A stretch of 64,000 nucleotides of DNA from Nemertoderma westbladi (GCA_032718475.1 JAUCBJ010003564.1:90611-154610), one strand, 5' to 3'; positions 31,725 to 47,949 are shown, counted from the first letter of the stretch. Translations and numbers: made by a program. The notes: generated by a model not told the origin, from the letters alone.

Positions 31725-33285
31725 AATTTATAATTATATTGTTTAATAAATTGCATCGCAAGTTAAGTAAAAAACCTTACCGGTAGGTATGCAAGGACCA
31801 AAGTACTGTATGTAAAAAACTAAATAGCAACTGGACCTAGACGGTGCGATGCAATCAGTGATCAGTTTCGTCTTACGAAGGGAGGCATTATTGGGAGGTC
31901 AAGCCAAGAGATGACATTACTTAGAGTTTGAAATCCCAAAGGGAGAAGGAACGGACAATGAAACAAAGATATACCAGCAACTATCCACTGGGAAGCAGCA
32001 CCACAAACTTGTGCCAACACGTTTCTGCTTCATGATAATGCGCCGGCACATGCGATGATCCAACACGAGCTCACTGCTGTTAAAGCCGCATGGGGGCGTG
32101 TGAGCAGTAGTCTTGAGGACGGGGTACCAGCGCGCTTGTTCCCTCAGAGGTCATTGACCCGGTGGATCCTGCAACTGCAGTCAATTCCAGGTGCATTATC
32201 TGTAAGTTTGAGTACCGAGGTCGGGCAACCGATCTGTTTGTGCGAAGGATGCGTGGTCTCATACCATCAACGTTGTGCACACAGCCAGTTCGGTTTGTTT
32301 TCACAACATCCAAACTGCGCCAGTCGCTCCCATCTATCTCTGAAACGATGTTAGAACAATTGCGACCTGGACAATTGCGACCCGGACAATTGCGACCCGG
32401 ACAATTGCGACCCGGTCAATTGCGACCCATGATTTTATAAAAAATTATGGGTCGCAATTGTCCGGGTCGCAATTGTCCGGGTCGCAATTGTCCGGATCCA
32501 GATAAAAATATGTAATGTATATCATTGATAAATATCATTGTATATCATTGACAATTGCGACCCGGACAATTGCGACCCGGTCAATTGCGACCCATGTTTT
32601 TAAGTAAAAATTATGGGTCGCAATTGTCCGGGTCGCAATTATCCGGGTCGCATTTGTCCGGGTCGCAATTGTCCGGTCTCCCTCTGAAACACTCTGTCCC
32701 AAGTATTCTTGCTTCTAACGTCGTGTATTCATTCTCTTGTTCCTCTTGTAAGGTGGACACACTATCTAACACTTGTTTAAACAGCACCATCATGGAGGTG
32801 AACAAGGCAAGACTGAACACAACCACATCATGACACACCGTGGGCTATTAAAACATTTCAAAGTAATTGCACTATTGTTGCCTCTTCTGCAAAAGATTGA
32901 AATGTATTATATTCGCACTCACCGGCCCGTTGCCGTTATCATCCAGCAGAAACGTGATTGGCGCAAGTTTGTGGTGCTGCTTCCCAGTGGATAGTTACTG
33001 GTATCTCTTTGTTTCATTGCCCGTTCCTTCTCCCTTTTGGGACTTCTCAATTCATCTCTAAATGTCATCTCTTGGCTTGGCCTCCCAAGAATGCCTTCCT
33101 TCCTTCGTGAGGCGATACCTACCGATCAGCTGGCTGCCGTCAGCTGTCACTGTTTGCATGCAACCGTCTATAGGTCCAGCTGCTCTTTAGTTTTTTACAT
33201 ACAGTACTTTGGTCCTTGCATACCTACCGGTAAGATTTTTTACTTAACTTGCAAAACAATTAATAAATAATATAATAATTATCAA
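31725..33285. mobile_element. Element with about 320-350 bp inverted repeats
   Basis: The left arm 31725-32040 and the right arm 32928-33285 are inverted copies. Shared blocks include GGTAGGTATGCAAGGACCAA, AGTACTGTATGTAAAAAACT, AGCCAAGAGATGACATT and CTATCCACTGGGAAGCAGCA. The right arm has extra short insertions. The interior holds two tandem-armed palindromes (separate entry) and no convincing transposase. The termini are AT-rich and not sharply defined, so a target duplication was not scored. Confidence 0.8.
32354..32675. repeat. Twin palindromes built from a 15-bp tandem repeat
   Basis: In each, two or more units of GACAATTGCGACCCG run up to a short centre (CATGATTTTATAAAAAATTATGG and a variant), and the inverse unit CGGGTCGCAATTGTC then runs away from it. 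The first palindrome is about 32354-32497 and the second about 32550-32675, separated by an AT-rich TATCATTG repeat. Strong cruciform potential. Confidence 0.92.
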
Positions 33286-33289
33286 TTAA

Positions 33290-37010
<3,721 letters not shown>

Positions 37011-37049
37011 TCTGTTCCATTGACGGCTTCCGTAGGTACTGGTTCCCCT

Positions 37050-37996
37050 GTGGCGAGCCGCGAAAATAAGCGAGCTTAGCATACAGGTAGCACTAAACTC
37101 AATCATTGTGTCTGTAGATCTGTCGTTTTGTAAATTCGTGTTTTTAAACGTTAAACTCAGCTAATCCTCGATGAAATCTAACTAAACTTGGTACACACGT
37201 TGTTTGGCAAAAGTTATAAACTTTCCAAATAAAATTTGCGTGGGGACTTCAGGACGAGCGCAACGAGGATAATGAAGGAGGCGAGTATTATGTTGACTTC
37301 TTGACTATACTCATAAACAACCTGGTTTATCATATTGGGCGATTTGTCATTTAGATCAGTACCGGTGGTGGTTGAATGTTTTATGCTAGTTATTTGGTCT
37401 TGGTGACCAGATGTACAGGACGAGTGCAACGAGGGTTGTAATGGAGACGAGGCTGTGTTGACTATGCTTATAATAACCAGTATTGTTTGGACAATACTCG
37501 TAAAGCACATGGTTTAGCATATTAGATGATATGTCATATTATTCAATACTGATAGTGAAATGTTGTAAGGTATATATTTGGTGAACAGGTTGTATAGGAC
37601 GAAAGAAACGAGTTTTGCAGTGGATACGAGTATCCATCTGCCATAAATTAGCAGTTACTTGTACAGTTTCGAGAATTTGCATAGTTATAAAGATCGTCAG
37701 TCTGCGTTTAAGAAAAATTTTGAGTCAAAACAGGACGAACGCAGCGAAGCTAATGAATGAGACGAGTATTGTAAAACTAAAATTGTCATACTTAACTTAA
37801 ATAGCCCTAGTTAGTTGGTTTACAAATGACAGTTAAAGCGTATAAGGGCAAACTGAAATAGACCTGTTTATTACAACCAGTTTAACGCAAACTGAAAGCA
37901 TCACTCATTGATATTTTGGGAATGACGGTTTTCGTATATCTAATAGAGATTATTACACTTTCTTATATAGGCTCTCGTGCTGCGCGAAGGCCCCAC
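37050..37996 (+). mobile_element. GTGGGGC terminal-repeat element, about four interior units
   Basis: The 5' end is GTGGCGAGCCGCGAAAATAA and the 3' end GTGCTGCGCGAAGGCCCCAC. The interior marker AGGACGA(G/A)..(C/A)AACGAG occurs near 37251, 37417, 37595 and 37732, so the unit is repeated about four times at 137-178 bp spacing. It abuts the 18-bp array and ends 279 bases from the exon 1 donor site. Confidence 0.8.
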
Positions 37997-38274
37997 AACG
38001 TTTACCCGACTTCATATGACCGAGAACCGGTTGCCACATCATTCTCCCCCATGTAGTCCCCGTATGATAGAAGCTGTAACGTCTAGTATCACGGTGGTAC
38101 TCGGTTAAACTTAAATCCTGTGTATTTGACTTTTTTTATTCCCGTTGGAATTAAAAGTACAATCTTAAATCCTGATAACTAAACTAAAGAACCTATACAG
38201 ATCAGGATATAACATTTTAAGAATAATACTATTTTACTAACCTTATTTAATAATAAGTATCATACCATACTTAC

Positions 38275-38353
38275 GTTGTTCGTTGGCTCTTCTTATAATA
38301 TTCTCCAGGAATGTGTTTTGGGGAGCAAGTAGTCCTCTGCGTGCCCCCGGCAT
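38275..38353 (-). CDS. eag: EAG potassium channel exon 1: start codon and PAS-cap
   Basis: The ATG at 38353-38351 is preceded in frame by TAA six bases upstream (TAAACAATG), so the start is fixed; A at -3 suits initiation. The exon reads [20 protein letters not shown] followed by RRANEQ and one base of a His codon, then a canonical donor GTAAGT at 38274. RRGL(L/V)[10 protein letters not shown] is the hallmark N-terminal cap of EAG channels, which regulates deactivation. It splices in phase to exon 2 at 27096. Confidence 0.95.
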
Positions 38354-38419
38354 TGTTTAAGCGAATTAAATTGATTGGTCTACCTAATATAAGTCAATTG
38401 GCATCAGCGCAGTTGTTTG

Positions 38420-38431
38420 GTATTTATATAT
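38420..38431 (-). promoter_or_regulatory. Candidate TATA box upstream of the channel start codon
   Basis: The minus strand reads CATATATAAATACC about 70 bases before the ATG. This would place initiation close to 38390 with a very short leader. AT-rich sequence makes chance occurrence likely; an upstream non-coding exon is equally possible. Confidence 0.25.
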
Positions 38432-39330
38432 GTTCTTCTTGGCTAAACGCTTGCGTTTTGAAACTATGTATGCGGGTTGATTGGTTTGGTTGAAGGCAAG
38501 ATTTGTTGAGTTGAAGATGAAGTGGAGGGAGGAGCCACGGCGGTGGCCCAACTGTCTGTAAAGGATACAGTAGGAGTAATTCATTCAGAACATAAGTGCA
38601 ATGGCCGTCAAACTGTCTGTTCAATTCGACGGAAAGTTGCAGCGGCAGAGAATCGCAGTTTACCGGTGAAATGGCGGAAAGATTGTCAGCTGTGCCTCTA
38701 ATGCCGTTCAAACTGAGTCCGGATGTGCGATAGAGAATCCAGGAAGAGGCCAGCACAGCAGGATGTCGGTTGATTAGGGCGGTTAGCAGGTTGAAGTGGC
38801 GGCGGGATTGTAAACTAATGCACAGCACCGGGAATCAGGGGATGGCAACGTAAAAGCATAACAGACCAAGAGGTTGGCTGCATAGAGGCCACAACAGGCG
38901 ACAGCATTATACCAGCCACATACCACTTATATATTCGAGGCACATCCACTTAGCTGATATGTACTACCGAAAAATAGCATTAATATAATATTAATAACAG
39001 AAACAATATATACAGTAGGCCTACTAGTACAATAGGAAAGTAAGCCAATGTATGATTACTACTTTTGGTATTTTTTTATTTGAAAATCGTTCCTTTCTGT
39101 AATTTTCTGTTTGAGAACTTACAGTATTTGTTTGATTTTTGTTTTTAATAATCTCTTTCGGAGTTTGAGAATAAGTGCGGCTTTAATCCAAACTTTAAAG
39201 TCAACATTCTTAGCGTTTGGGGATCTACTGTATTCTATAACAATGAATTGTTCCATATCACAATCAGTAGCCATACAGTTAAGCAACATATTTCACTCGG
39301 AGTACTTAAAACAACATGCTAATACGGTAG
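38432..39330. other. Region upstream of the channel gene, nothing firm
   Basis: It includes a GC-richer patch at 38480-38830 (possible leader or promoter DNA). A 134-codon minus frame there (38424-38828) lacks any known domain. No other feature. Confidence 0.4.
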
Positions 39331-39340
39331 GCCTATCGAA

Positions 39341-39400
39341 AATATCACGAGTAAAAATATCGATAGTGAAAATATCTAGAGTAAAAATATAGCGAGAATA
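39341..39400. repeat. Short AAAAATATCGA tandem repeat
   Basis: Four to five imperfect units (AAAATATC(A/G)CGAGTA, AAATATCGATAGTG and similar), the same motif family as the arms of the structure at 10437-12083. Confidence 0.7.
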
Positions 39401-39904
39401 AGATTATAAATAAATAGATAAAAACATTTTAGAACAATTATTTTTAGTTTCTGTTTATCTTAAGAACGCATATTTTTCTTAAATCCTATTATTTTCCCTC
39501 GCTATTATATTTAGTTTCTATTCTAACCTATTATAAATATAATATTGCAACTACACTAAATAAACAGTTGATGTAACCCGTGCACAATGATGTCTTATTC
39601 TATAACAATGGCGAAATATTTTTTAAACTGATTTATGTCCCAAACAAGCTGTGCTGCTGAAGAGACGACATTTGTTTGTTAGAAAACCTACAGTATACAG
39701 TAATAGCCACTCCATAACTTGACCTTCAACTATAGGCCTAAGGTTGATATTTTTTTGTTTCGTAAGCCTTTTTTTTCTTTGGGCGTGGCACACTGAACTA
39801 AATAACACCAACAAACACCTTACAATCAATAATGTGATGGGGTTATTCAGATAAACCAAGAATCTATTATTCTATTGAATATATATCGCCACTAATTGAA
39901 TGCC

Positions 39905-40640
39905 ACCCCCCCCCCCCCCCCCCCTGCCCCAAATTTGATTATTTGATTATTTTTTTTTTTGCACCAAATACATTTTTTTGTAGCACCAATTCACATCCCC
40001 CAATTTTGAATATCCCTCTCACCAAAAATAATTATTCATCCTCCAAAAATAATTATTCATCCTCCAAAAATAATTATTCATCCTCCAAAAATAATTATTC
40101 ATCCTCCAAAAATAATTATTCATCCTCCAAAACAATTATTCATCCCCCAAAAACAATTATTCATCCCACAAAAATAATTACTTGTTAACCAAAAAAATTA
40201 TTCCAGCACCAAATATTTTATGGAAAATATATTTTTGCAAAATAAATATCCGTTTATTATATTTATTTCCATTTAATCAAACAAAATGTTTATTAATGTT
40301 ATAGGGGGCCTATATTTATACCAAACTGAGAGTCGGTAACTGAGTGTGTTTATAGGCCTAAACTGTATATTTTGGAGACACTGAGTTATAAATGCCTTTT
40401 CGCCTTTGTCGGCCTTCCAGGAAGTGCTAGACATATTAATTGCTGCATTAGTATTTAATTTGGGGGATTATGTATTTATTTTGGGCGAAAATGTATTTGT
40501 TTTGGGCGAAAATATATTTATATAGACGGAAAATGTACTTATTTTGGGCGAAAATGTATTTGTTTTGGGCGAAAATGTTTTTGTTTAGGGGGAAAATGTA
40601 GGCCTATCTCATATCGGCACATTAATACTGTATCTCTCCC
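39905..40640. mobile_element. Foldback-like region with AT-rich tandem arms
   Basis: The left arm (about 40025-40190) is eight to nine units of AAAAATAATTATTCATCCTCC. The right arm (about 40455-40600) is five to six units of TTTTGGGCGAAAATGTATTTG. The left unit's complement resembles the right unit, so the sides may pair imperfectly. A C run at 39906-39924 marks the left side. The centre has no coding potential. Confidence 0.5.
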
Positions 40641-40965
40641 AAATGTTCAATAGTACAGGTTATAGTTATATTTTTTGAGAGTAATCAGCTGTTATTTGCG
40701 TCGAATTACCCTTGGAGAGGGATGGATTTTTAATGCGTTGAAAGTCACCCCCCCCCCCCCCCCCCAAATCTTGGAGGAACAGGTGGGATTCAAAATTTCA
40801 ATATGTTAATGTTAATAAAATGCTGATTAAAAGTTGTGTGTGTGTGTGTGTAGGGGGGGGGGGGGGGGTTATAACTAATTGGTAACTCAATTGGTAACAA
40901 CACCGTTTATTATTTTGGTTAGAAAATGCGCCTCTGTAACTTGCTCCTTTCCCTTATTATTTTGA
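40640..40965. mobile_element. Two broken poly-C/poly-G core elements
   Basis: 40655-40765 matches the right half of the poly-G element (GAGAGTAATCAGCTGTTATT, TTGCGTCGAATTACCC) and ends in a C run. 40854-40965 starts with a G run, repeats AATTGGTAAC, and carries the core in minus sense (CGTTTATTATTTTGGTTAGA, CCTCTGTAACTTGCTCCTTT). Neither is complete. Confidence 0.65.
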
Positions 40966-41066
40966 AACGAACGTGTTTTCGACCCTTTTACTCTTTAGAC
41001 CCTTTGACCCGAAATCGTACTAATCTGCTCGTCAGCTCGTCATCATAGAGCCTGGACCTTGGCAAC

Positions 41067-41249
41067 CCTTAAGAAGAGTCTCAGGAATTCTTACCCCGCG
41101 AGTATTCTTAGCCCGCAAAACAATAACATTTATTGTTTTGGTTCCCCCTTACGCCTCTGAAACCTACTCCTTTACTAACTCGCGGGCTAAGAATACCCGC
41201 GGGCTAAGAATACTCGCGGGCTAAGAATTCACCCAACCCCCTTAAGGAG
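41067..41249. mobile_element. Foldback element with CGCGGGCTAAGAATA arms and conserved core
   Basis: The left arm is CCCCGCGAGTATTCTTAGCC and the right arm has three units of CGCGGGCTAAGAATA ending TTCACCCAACC. The core in minus sense is at 41127-41172 (TTTATTGTTTTGGTT, CCTCTGAAACCTACTCCTTT). The flanks CCTTAAGAAG (41067-41076) and CCTTAAGGAG (41240-41249) differ by one base and look like a 9-10 bp target duplication. The terminal CACCCAACC is shared with the element at 14054-14341. Confidence 0.75.
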
Positions 41250-43085
41250 GGATGATGGTGGATTGGTTCCCAGAGGAAATAAATGATATACCAACAAAGT
41301 TTTTTCGATTGGACCTTCTCAAGTTCGTTTGAATGCTTGGAGTGTCAGGAATATTTGAAAAGGGGGTGTAAGCACAGGTTGCCATGGGCACAGTAACTGT
41401 ATACCGATACGGCCAAACGACCTCTAACGGCATAAGAAACATAAGTGTTACTTTGGTTTACCGCTTAGACACAAACCTCAGACAACCAACGTACAATGAT
41501 GGTGGTGGTGGATAACCAGTGTCTCCTCATAGTAAAAGAAGACATTGACTGATTAAAGCCGCGGAATAAGGCGTTTAAAATAAGTGGAAAATTGTTCACA
41601 ATGGCCGCATAAATAACTACAATGGGCGTGTAAATAACTAATCAATCAGTTCATTTCATTTAACAACAAACAGGTCACGCCGCCACTTTAACTTCCGGCA
41701 CATCTAATAATTACCACTGGGATTTGTTGCCAGGAATTCTGGCTATGTAGGTCCAGTCGGTAAAGTCGAGATGGAAAGGAAAAGTCAATTGCAATTGATA
41801 CACTAGAGAATACAACTGAACAATATCTGTGTGTTAGGAGCTAGCGGAACCATTGTAATATAGGCCTAACACAGCACACAACCTCATCTCAGTTACATGG
41901 GTACAGGATAGCGAGATTAAATAATTACTTTGAGTAGGCTACTTTCCCTACAGCATACTGTGTGTGTGTGTTGGTATTGCAGTAGCCCTTTACAGCTTTA
42001 CCTACACCCAATATACCCAATGCTCTGGTGTTCGTCGTTAAATTAAATAAACTAAGCAATCTTAACGTATATACGGAGCCCCTAAAGGGACATGGGCTTC
42101 CCCTTTTTTCCTATGTCCGACCCGGTGCTACTAAGTCCGGCTCAGAGAAATTGCCATTGGACCCCAGTCCCACTTAATACTTAATTTGAATTTCCCTCCC
42201 TTATATATTATCTCCGGGACGGACTTAGATAAAAAGGGAAAACCCATGTCCCTTTTACCCCAATAATAATAAATAGTGATACTTCTTGACATTACTCTAC
42301 ATATCCTGTCAACAGAACAATTAACGATATAATTAATGTACGTAACTCAAATTAACAATTTGTGAAATCTGAAATCTGTTGTGATCCAGCTGTTGTGTTT
42401 CTAGTTTACTGGTTTTACATTGGCTCTATGGTGCTATGGAGATCAAAGTGTAGTTGTCAAGTTGTGGGTATCTGCTTAGATTTTGCTTATAATTATTTCG
42501 AGTTAACACTAAGTGTCACGTGGTGCGCGAAGGCTCCACTTCGTGTATTCATATAGATGACGAATTTTAAGGTGTTTCTGTTTAATTAAAGCGTCCTTAA
42601 TGTCACTCCGATTTCAGATAACAAACAACTCTTAAGATGCCGCGCGTAGATTTTCTTTGGGAATGGATCTACTGCATTTGTAGGCCTACCGTGTAGGGCC
42701 TACTGTGCAGTACTCCACAGTACAGCCTGCGGAGTACGCAGTACACACTCAATATTACTGTAGGCCTAGGCCTTCTCATATTATATAGATAACGCCTATG
42801 TGACGTGAGCAACAAGCATACAGTATATGTAATAAACAACTACAGTACAACTGGGTTGGACAATGGTATATAAATTAATGTTGATCTCGATAAAATATGC
42901 TTATTCATTACATATTATACAATGCGCGCTGACATGATAAAGCTGTACCACGCCCAGAATGAACATCCTTTCCAGTTGACTCTACTTGTAAGATATTTAT
43001 CACTCTAGTCTCTATTACTATGTACTGTACAGCAGCATTCGGCAGCGGCAGCTAGCACCTATCTAATGATTGTAATTTGTAATCA
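41250..43085. other. Intergenic, with one small foldback
   Basis: The only structure is an inverted repeat at 42084-42255: AAAGGGACATGGG and CCCATGTCCCTTT ends continuing inward to TATGTCCG and CGGAC. At 42521-42545 a GTGCGCGAAGGCTCCAC string resembles the 3' end of the GTGGGGC family without a matching 5' end. No coding sequence. Confidence 0.5.
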
Positions 43086-43088
43086 AAA

Positions 43089-44703
43089 TATAACATTGTG
43101 TGCCGTGCCGTATAACATTGTGTGCCGTGCCGTATAACATTGTGTGCCGTGCCGTATAACATTGTGTGCCGTGCCGTATAACATCGTGTGCCGTGCCGTA
43201 TAACATTGTGTGCCGTGCCGTATAACATTGTGTGCTGTGCCGAATAACATTGTGTGCCGTGCCGTATAACATTGTGTGCCGTGCCGTATAACATTGTGTG
43301 CCGAACCGTATAACATTGTGTGCTGTGACGTATAACATTGTGTGCCGTGCCGTATAACATTGTGTGCCGTGCCGTATAACATTGTGTGCCGTGCCGTATA
43401 ACATTGTGTGCCGTGCCGTATAACATTGTGTGCCGTGCCGTATAACATGGTGTGCCGTGCCGTATAACATTGTGTGCCGTGCCGTTTAACATTGTGTGCC
43501 GTACCGTATAACATTGTGTGCTGTGACGTATAACATTGTGTGCCGTGCCGTATAACATTGTGTGCCGAGCCGTATAACATTGTGTGCCGTGCCGTATAAC
43601 ATTGTGTGCCGTGCCGTATAACATTGTGTGCCGTGCCGTATAACATTGTGTGCTGTGCCGTATAACATTGTGTGCTGTGCCGTAAAACATTGTGTGCCGA
43701 GCCGTATAACATTGTGTGCCGTGCCGTATAACATTGTGTGCCGTATATAACATTGTGTGCCGTGCCGTATAACATTGTGTGCTGTGCCGTATAACATTGT
43801 GTGCCGTGCCGTATAACATTGTGTGCCGTGCCGTATAACATTGTGTGCCGTGCCGTATAACATTGTGTGCTGTGCCGTATAACATTGTGTGCCGTGCCGT
43901 ATAACATTGTGTGCCGTGCCGTATAACATTGTGTGCTGTGCCGTATAACATTGTATGCCGTGCCGTATAACATTGTGCGCCGTGCCGTATAACATTGTGT
44001 GCTGTGCCGTATAACATTGTGTGCCGTGCCGTATAACATTGTGTGCTGTGCCGTATAACATTGTATGCCGTGCCGTATAACATTGTGTGCCGTGCCGTAT
44101 AACATTGTGTGCTGTGCCGTATAACATTGTGTGCCGTGCCGTATAACATTGTGTGCCGTGCCGTATAACATTGTGTGCTGTGCCGTATAACATTGTATGC
44201 CGTGCCGTATAACATTGTGCGCCGTGCCGTATAACATTGTGTACCGTGCCGTATATAACATTGTGTGCCGTATAACATTGTGTGCCGTGCCGTATAACAT
44301 TGTGTGCCGTGCCGTATAAAATTGTGTGCCGTGCCGTATATAACATTGTGTGCCGCGCCGTATAACATTGTGTGCTGTGCCGTATAACATTGTGTGCCGT
44401 GCCGTATAAAATTGTGTGCCGTGCCGTATATAACATTGTGTGCCGCGCCGTATAACATTGTGTGCTGTGCCGTATAACATTGTGTGCCGTGCCGTATATA
44501 ACATTGTGTGCCGCGCCGTATAACATTGTGTGCTGTGCCGTATAACATTGTGTGCTGTGCCGTATAACATTGTGTGCCGTGCCGTATAAAATTGTGTGCC
44601 GTGCCGTATATAACATTGTGTGCCGCGCCGTATAACATTGTGTGCTGTGCCGTATAACATTGTGTGCCGCGCCGTATAACATTGTGTGCCGTGCCGTATA
44701 TAA
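43089..44703. repeat. 22-bp minisatellite, about 73 units
   Basis: The unit contains ATTGTGTGCCGTGCCGTA, with variants GCTGTGCC, TATGCCG, GCGCCG and insertions of TA. The high-coordinate end (44240-44700) shows a repeated multi-unit block with the TATATAACA variant. Minus-strand frames of up to 569 codons are artefacts of three units per 66 bases. Confidence 0.97.
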
Positions 44704-44704
44704 T

Positions 44705-46285
44705 AATTACATTAGACAGTTGTTTACTGTCTAATTGTAACTTCTTTAAATCATATTCCAATACAAATTGGGGACTACTCGACCGATTTACAGTACTACC
44801 GATGGAATAGCCTGATGGATGACTTAACCAAATATCCCATTAACATATTATTATACGTTACATTTTTTATTGTTGGTGCGGATGTGGTGCATAGTGCATA
44901 CTATTATTTTTATTAATATTGGCATGGAAATAAATTGAAAATTGAAAAAAAAATTGAATTTAGCAGATACACTATTACACATAAGTCCGTATTTATAATG
45001 GTGGGGGCCACTGGCCTGTTCACAATTTTCAAATTTTTATGTCTCACTCCCACACTGGTCCTTAAGGGAGGGGGGGGGGGGGGGGGGGGGGGTGTTCACC
45101 GAGCAGGTTAAGATTTGGACGTTTTTTATTTTTAATTTTATCTAATAAAGAATTTTACGGTGATTTTAGTGATAAAATACGCCGATGTGGCCAGTCATGT
45201 ACCATCACCGTTTATCATTACCATTTAGAAGAAAAACAATAACACTGTAGTGCACCACGATCTAAGTGGGTGACCAGTGTGTCTGGCTGGGTGACCAGCT
45301 TTCCATTTGCCCGAAACTATCTACCTAAAAAATGTTGTCTCATGAATTACTATTTTGGCTGTTTATATTTAGGTAGACGTTGTACTTGTCTTTAATTGAA
45401 GTTCACGATGTTGCTCACGTGTATTTTTTATAACATTTCTTTTTGAAAACTCCCCTTTTCTTACCAATATTTAATGTATTTTCCGTTTACCTTTTTAATG
45501 GAATAATAGTCCTTTAATTCAACTTCATAATTTATATTAATTTATCGAATATTTTTATCATCTTTTTTTTATTAATTTTAACACAATAACCTTATACTTG
45601 TATATACACCACTGATTTTATACTTAAATTTAATCAGTAATTAATTATAATAATTGCTATTTGGATTGAACTCCTACTTACAGTACAGGCCACCAGAAAA
45701 CGCAGATTTGTACAAATGTGAACACATTTTATCAAATGTGTACCAGAGAGTAATGTAATGTTGTCGAACGGGACAATTGAACATAATTGAATTGGCAACA
45801 ACCAAAATTTTTTCGCCAAAGGATATATTTGAATACTTTTGAAACGCTTAGTAATCTGCATCTCTCTGTAGTTTGCCGCGAACTGTCACTCACTGCAGCT
45901 GGAAATGCCTCTCGGTGTCAGACTAATGGCGCGACATCTCCCTGCACTAAATTAATTATGCAATGGTCTAGGCTCCTCCATCCACATACCCATCCACTCC
46001 CATACACTCCATGAACCTCCATGTGGTCTTGTATGTAGTTCTCTCTCTACCAATACAGCCCATGTCCGCAATGTTAGGCACTGGGGGCTTCTCTCATCTA
46101 CCTGATATCAGACAGACAGGCGCACCGCACACTAAGCCTTTGTCGGTCCCAGCAAGTTAGCCTCCTGCTGTGTGATCTAGAAGATAACTCGCCATTGAAT
46201 TAATGTAGTGACCTGCCAATCAGATGACTTGACCAAATGTGTTCACATGTGATAACATTTGATGAAATCTGCTTTTTCTGGTGCC
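44705..46285. other. Intergenic, poly-G tract, nothing else recognised
   Basis: A G run lies at 45068-45092. The rest is AT-rich with no supported gene. Confidence 0.5.
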
Positions 46286-46926
46286 GAGGGGCGATGAGTA
46301 ATTGGTTCCCCTTTAATGTCTTCTGTTAACTTAAACAGAGAACATTAACAGAGGGTTTTATCAGAGAGTGCAAATTTGGTGAGCAATTTACCTATTTTAG
46401 TTCGCTGTTTAAATGTTCTCTGTTAGCCTTCTGTTTAGGGGGTGAGCAGATCATTAACAGAGAACTAACTTTTCCATATGCGGTCCCTTTGATGTATGAA
46501 AATTTCCATAGGCGGCATCCCTTTATTCTTGTTAATGATTCAATATAAAAACATCCACTGATAATGTGTAGTGCCACCCACGATCCCGATTATGTTTACT
46601 CTATACTGTCTAAATTGTTTATAGTGATCTACTCATGTGTACTCGCATGGTCAACTATATACTCAGCAACGCAACCTAAAGAGCTGCATAATACTGTAGA
46701 GCCTTAAAATAACGTATTAAGAGACACATTATTTATTTAAAGACGCCTGTGGAACTTAAGGCTCCATTGCTCTAAAAAATTTAATATCAGAAAAATGTTA
46801 TTTTTTAACGAAAATTTTGTTAAATCCATTCTAATTCACATAGGGGCCTCCTAATTAAAATATTGATAGCATCGATTCAATAATTAAATTTATTATATTA
46901 ATGAAAAGGAGTAGGTTACAGTGAAG

Positions 46927-47090
46927 GTAAAGTAAAAGTAAAGTTTTCTTCGGCCGGTAGGCCAGTGATTACGCACAAAGTCTTATTTCCAGTGCGGTCC
47001 CAGAGAATTACAAGAGGAAACTCCAGTACTCATTTAGGTACCACTCAAGTAAGGATGCAAGGAAGAGTACAATAGCGTACCGAGGGGGAG
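46927..47090 (+). mobile_element. SINE-like dispersed repeat, copy 1
   Basis: It matches 63011-63165: AAAGTTTTCTTCGGCC, GATTACGCACAAAGTCT, TATTTCCAGTGCGGTCCC, GAGGAAACTCCAGTACTCAT. No RNA polymerase III boxes were identified. Its left neighbour AAAAGGAGTAGGTTACAGTG is a piece of the foldback core. Confidence 0.65.
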
Positions 47091-47949
47091 ACCGTGTGGC
47101 TATAGCCTCTCCCTTGAAAGAAAGTAGAAAAAAATTCCTCAAAAATTTAACTATCAGAAGTTATCTTAATTAAGCCGTAGCGGTTTAATCTATTGCCTTG
47201 AATTCACGTCCCCCTGAAGGTGGTGTGTTTAAAACCCACAAATTGTATGTACATGTAAGCGGATTCAATTCCATTGCACTATCCACCCGAAAATGGGACC
47301 AGTGGTATTTTACCAATATAGTTGAGGATACGAGATTACCAATAATAATCTCGCCTCATAACCAACTTTGGGGGGGGGGGGGCGATACAAGCCCTAAAGC
47401 CACAGAGAGAGGTGAGAGGTCAAACCACCTCGGAGGGAGAACACAGCTAGTAAATGCTAGCGGCGGGGGGAAACACTCACAGGGAGTGCCAAAGTGACAA
47501 TTAGTATGTAAGCCAATAGCAGGCAGGGGAGTACGTGAACGGAGATAGGAGAGCATCCACTGGGTATAGAAGGCCAAGTAGAGTAAGAGGTGAAACCAAT
47601 ATCTGTGTGTATCAATCATATATTATTCTGTATTACTGAATTACCGGTCAGTTCATTAATCACAGAGATGCAGACCAGTCATAATTTTCGACCGTCGCCA
47701 ACTAATATCTATTACCGATTTACTGTTGTCATTCATTCTGTATTGCGATATCAGTCACATTACTAATTCTGTGCTATTATCATTTGGAACATTAACATTG
47801 AGGAACACAAAACTCTGTTATTTTCCCAAACGGCTCTCAGCCTAAAGAACATTAGCCCAGCAGACCAGCAGTCAGGCGACGCGTACAAAATATAACCCGG
47901 TCGGGATCTACGATCCCATCACAGTACAAAATGTATTTTTTGTTTACAA

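Noticed and set aside
32019-32057. The plus-strand string TFLLHDNAPAHAM resembles the mariner/Tc1 transposase DNA box
   Set aside because: No other transposase motif is in frame on either side, and the inverted copy of this arm (near 32940) does not preserve the string, so it is probably chance.
38424-38828. A 134-codon minus frame just upstream of channel exon 1
   Set aside because: No domain and not in frame with the channel start, which has its own upstream stop; more likely leader or promoter DNA.
42521-42545. Possible further GTGGGGC-family copy
   Set aside because: Only a 3'-end-like string was found, with no matching 5' terminus or interior unit.
43052-44761. A 569-codon minus-strand frame
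   Set aside because: A 22-bp minisatellite read as a 22-residue repeat; low complexity and no gene signals.
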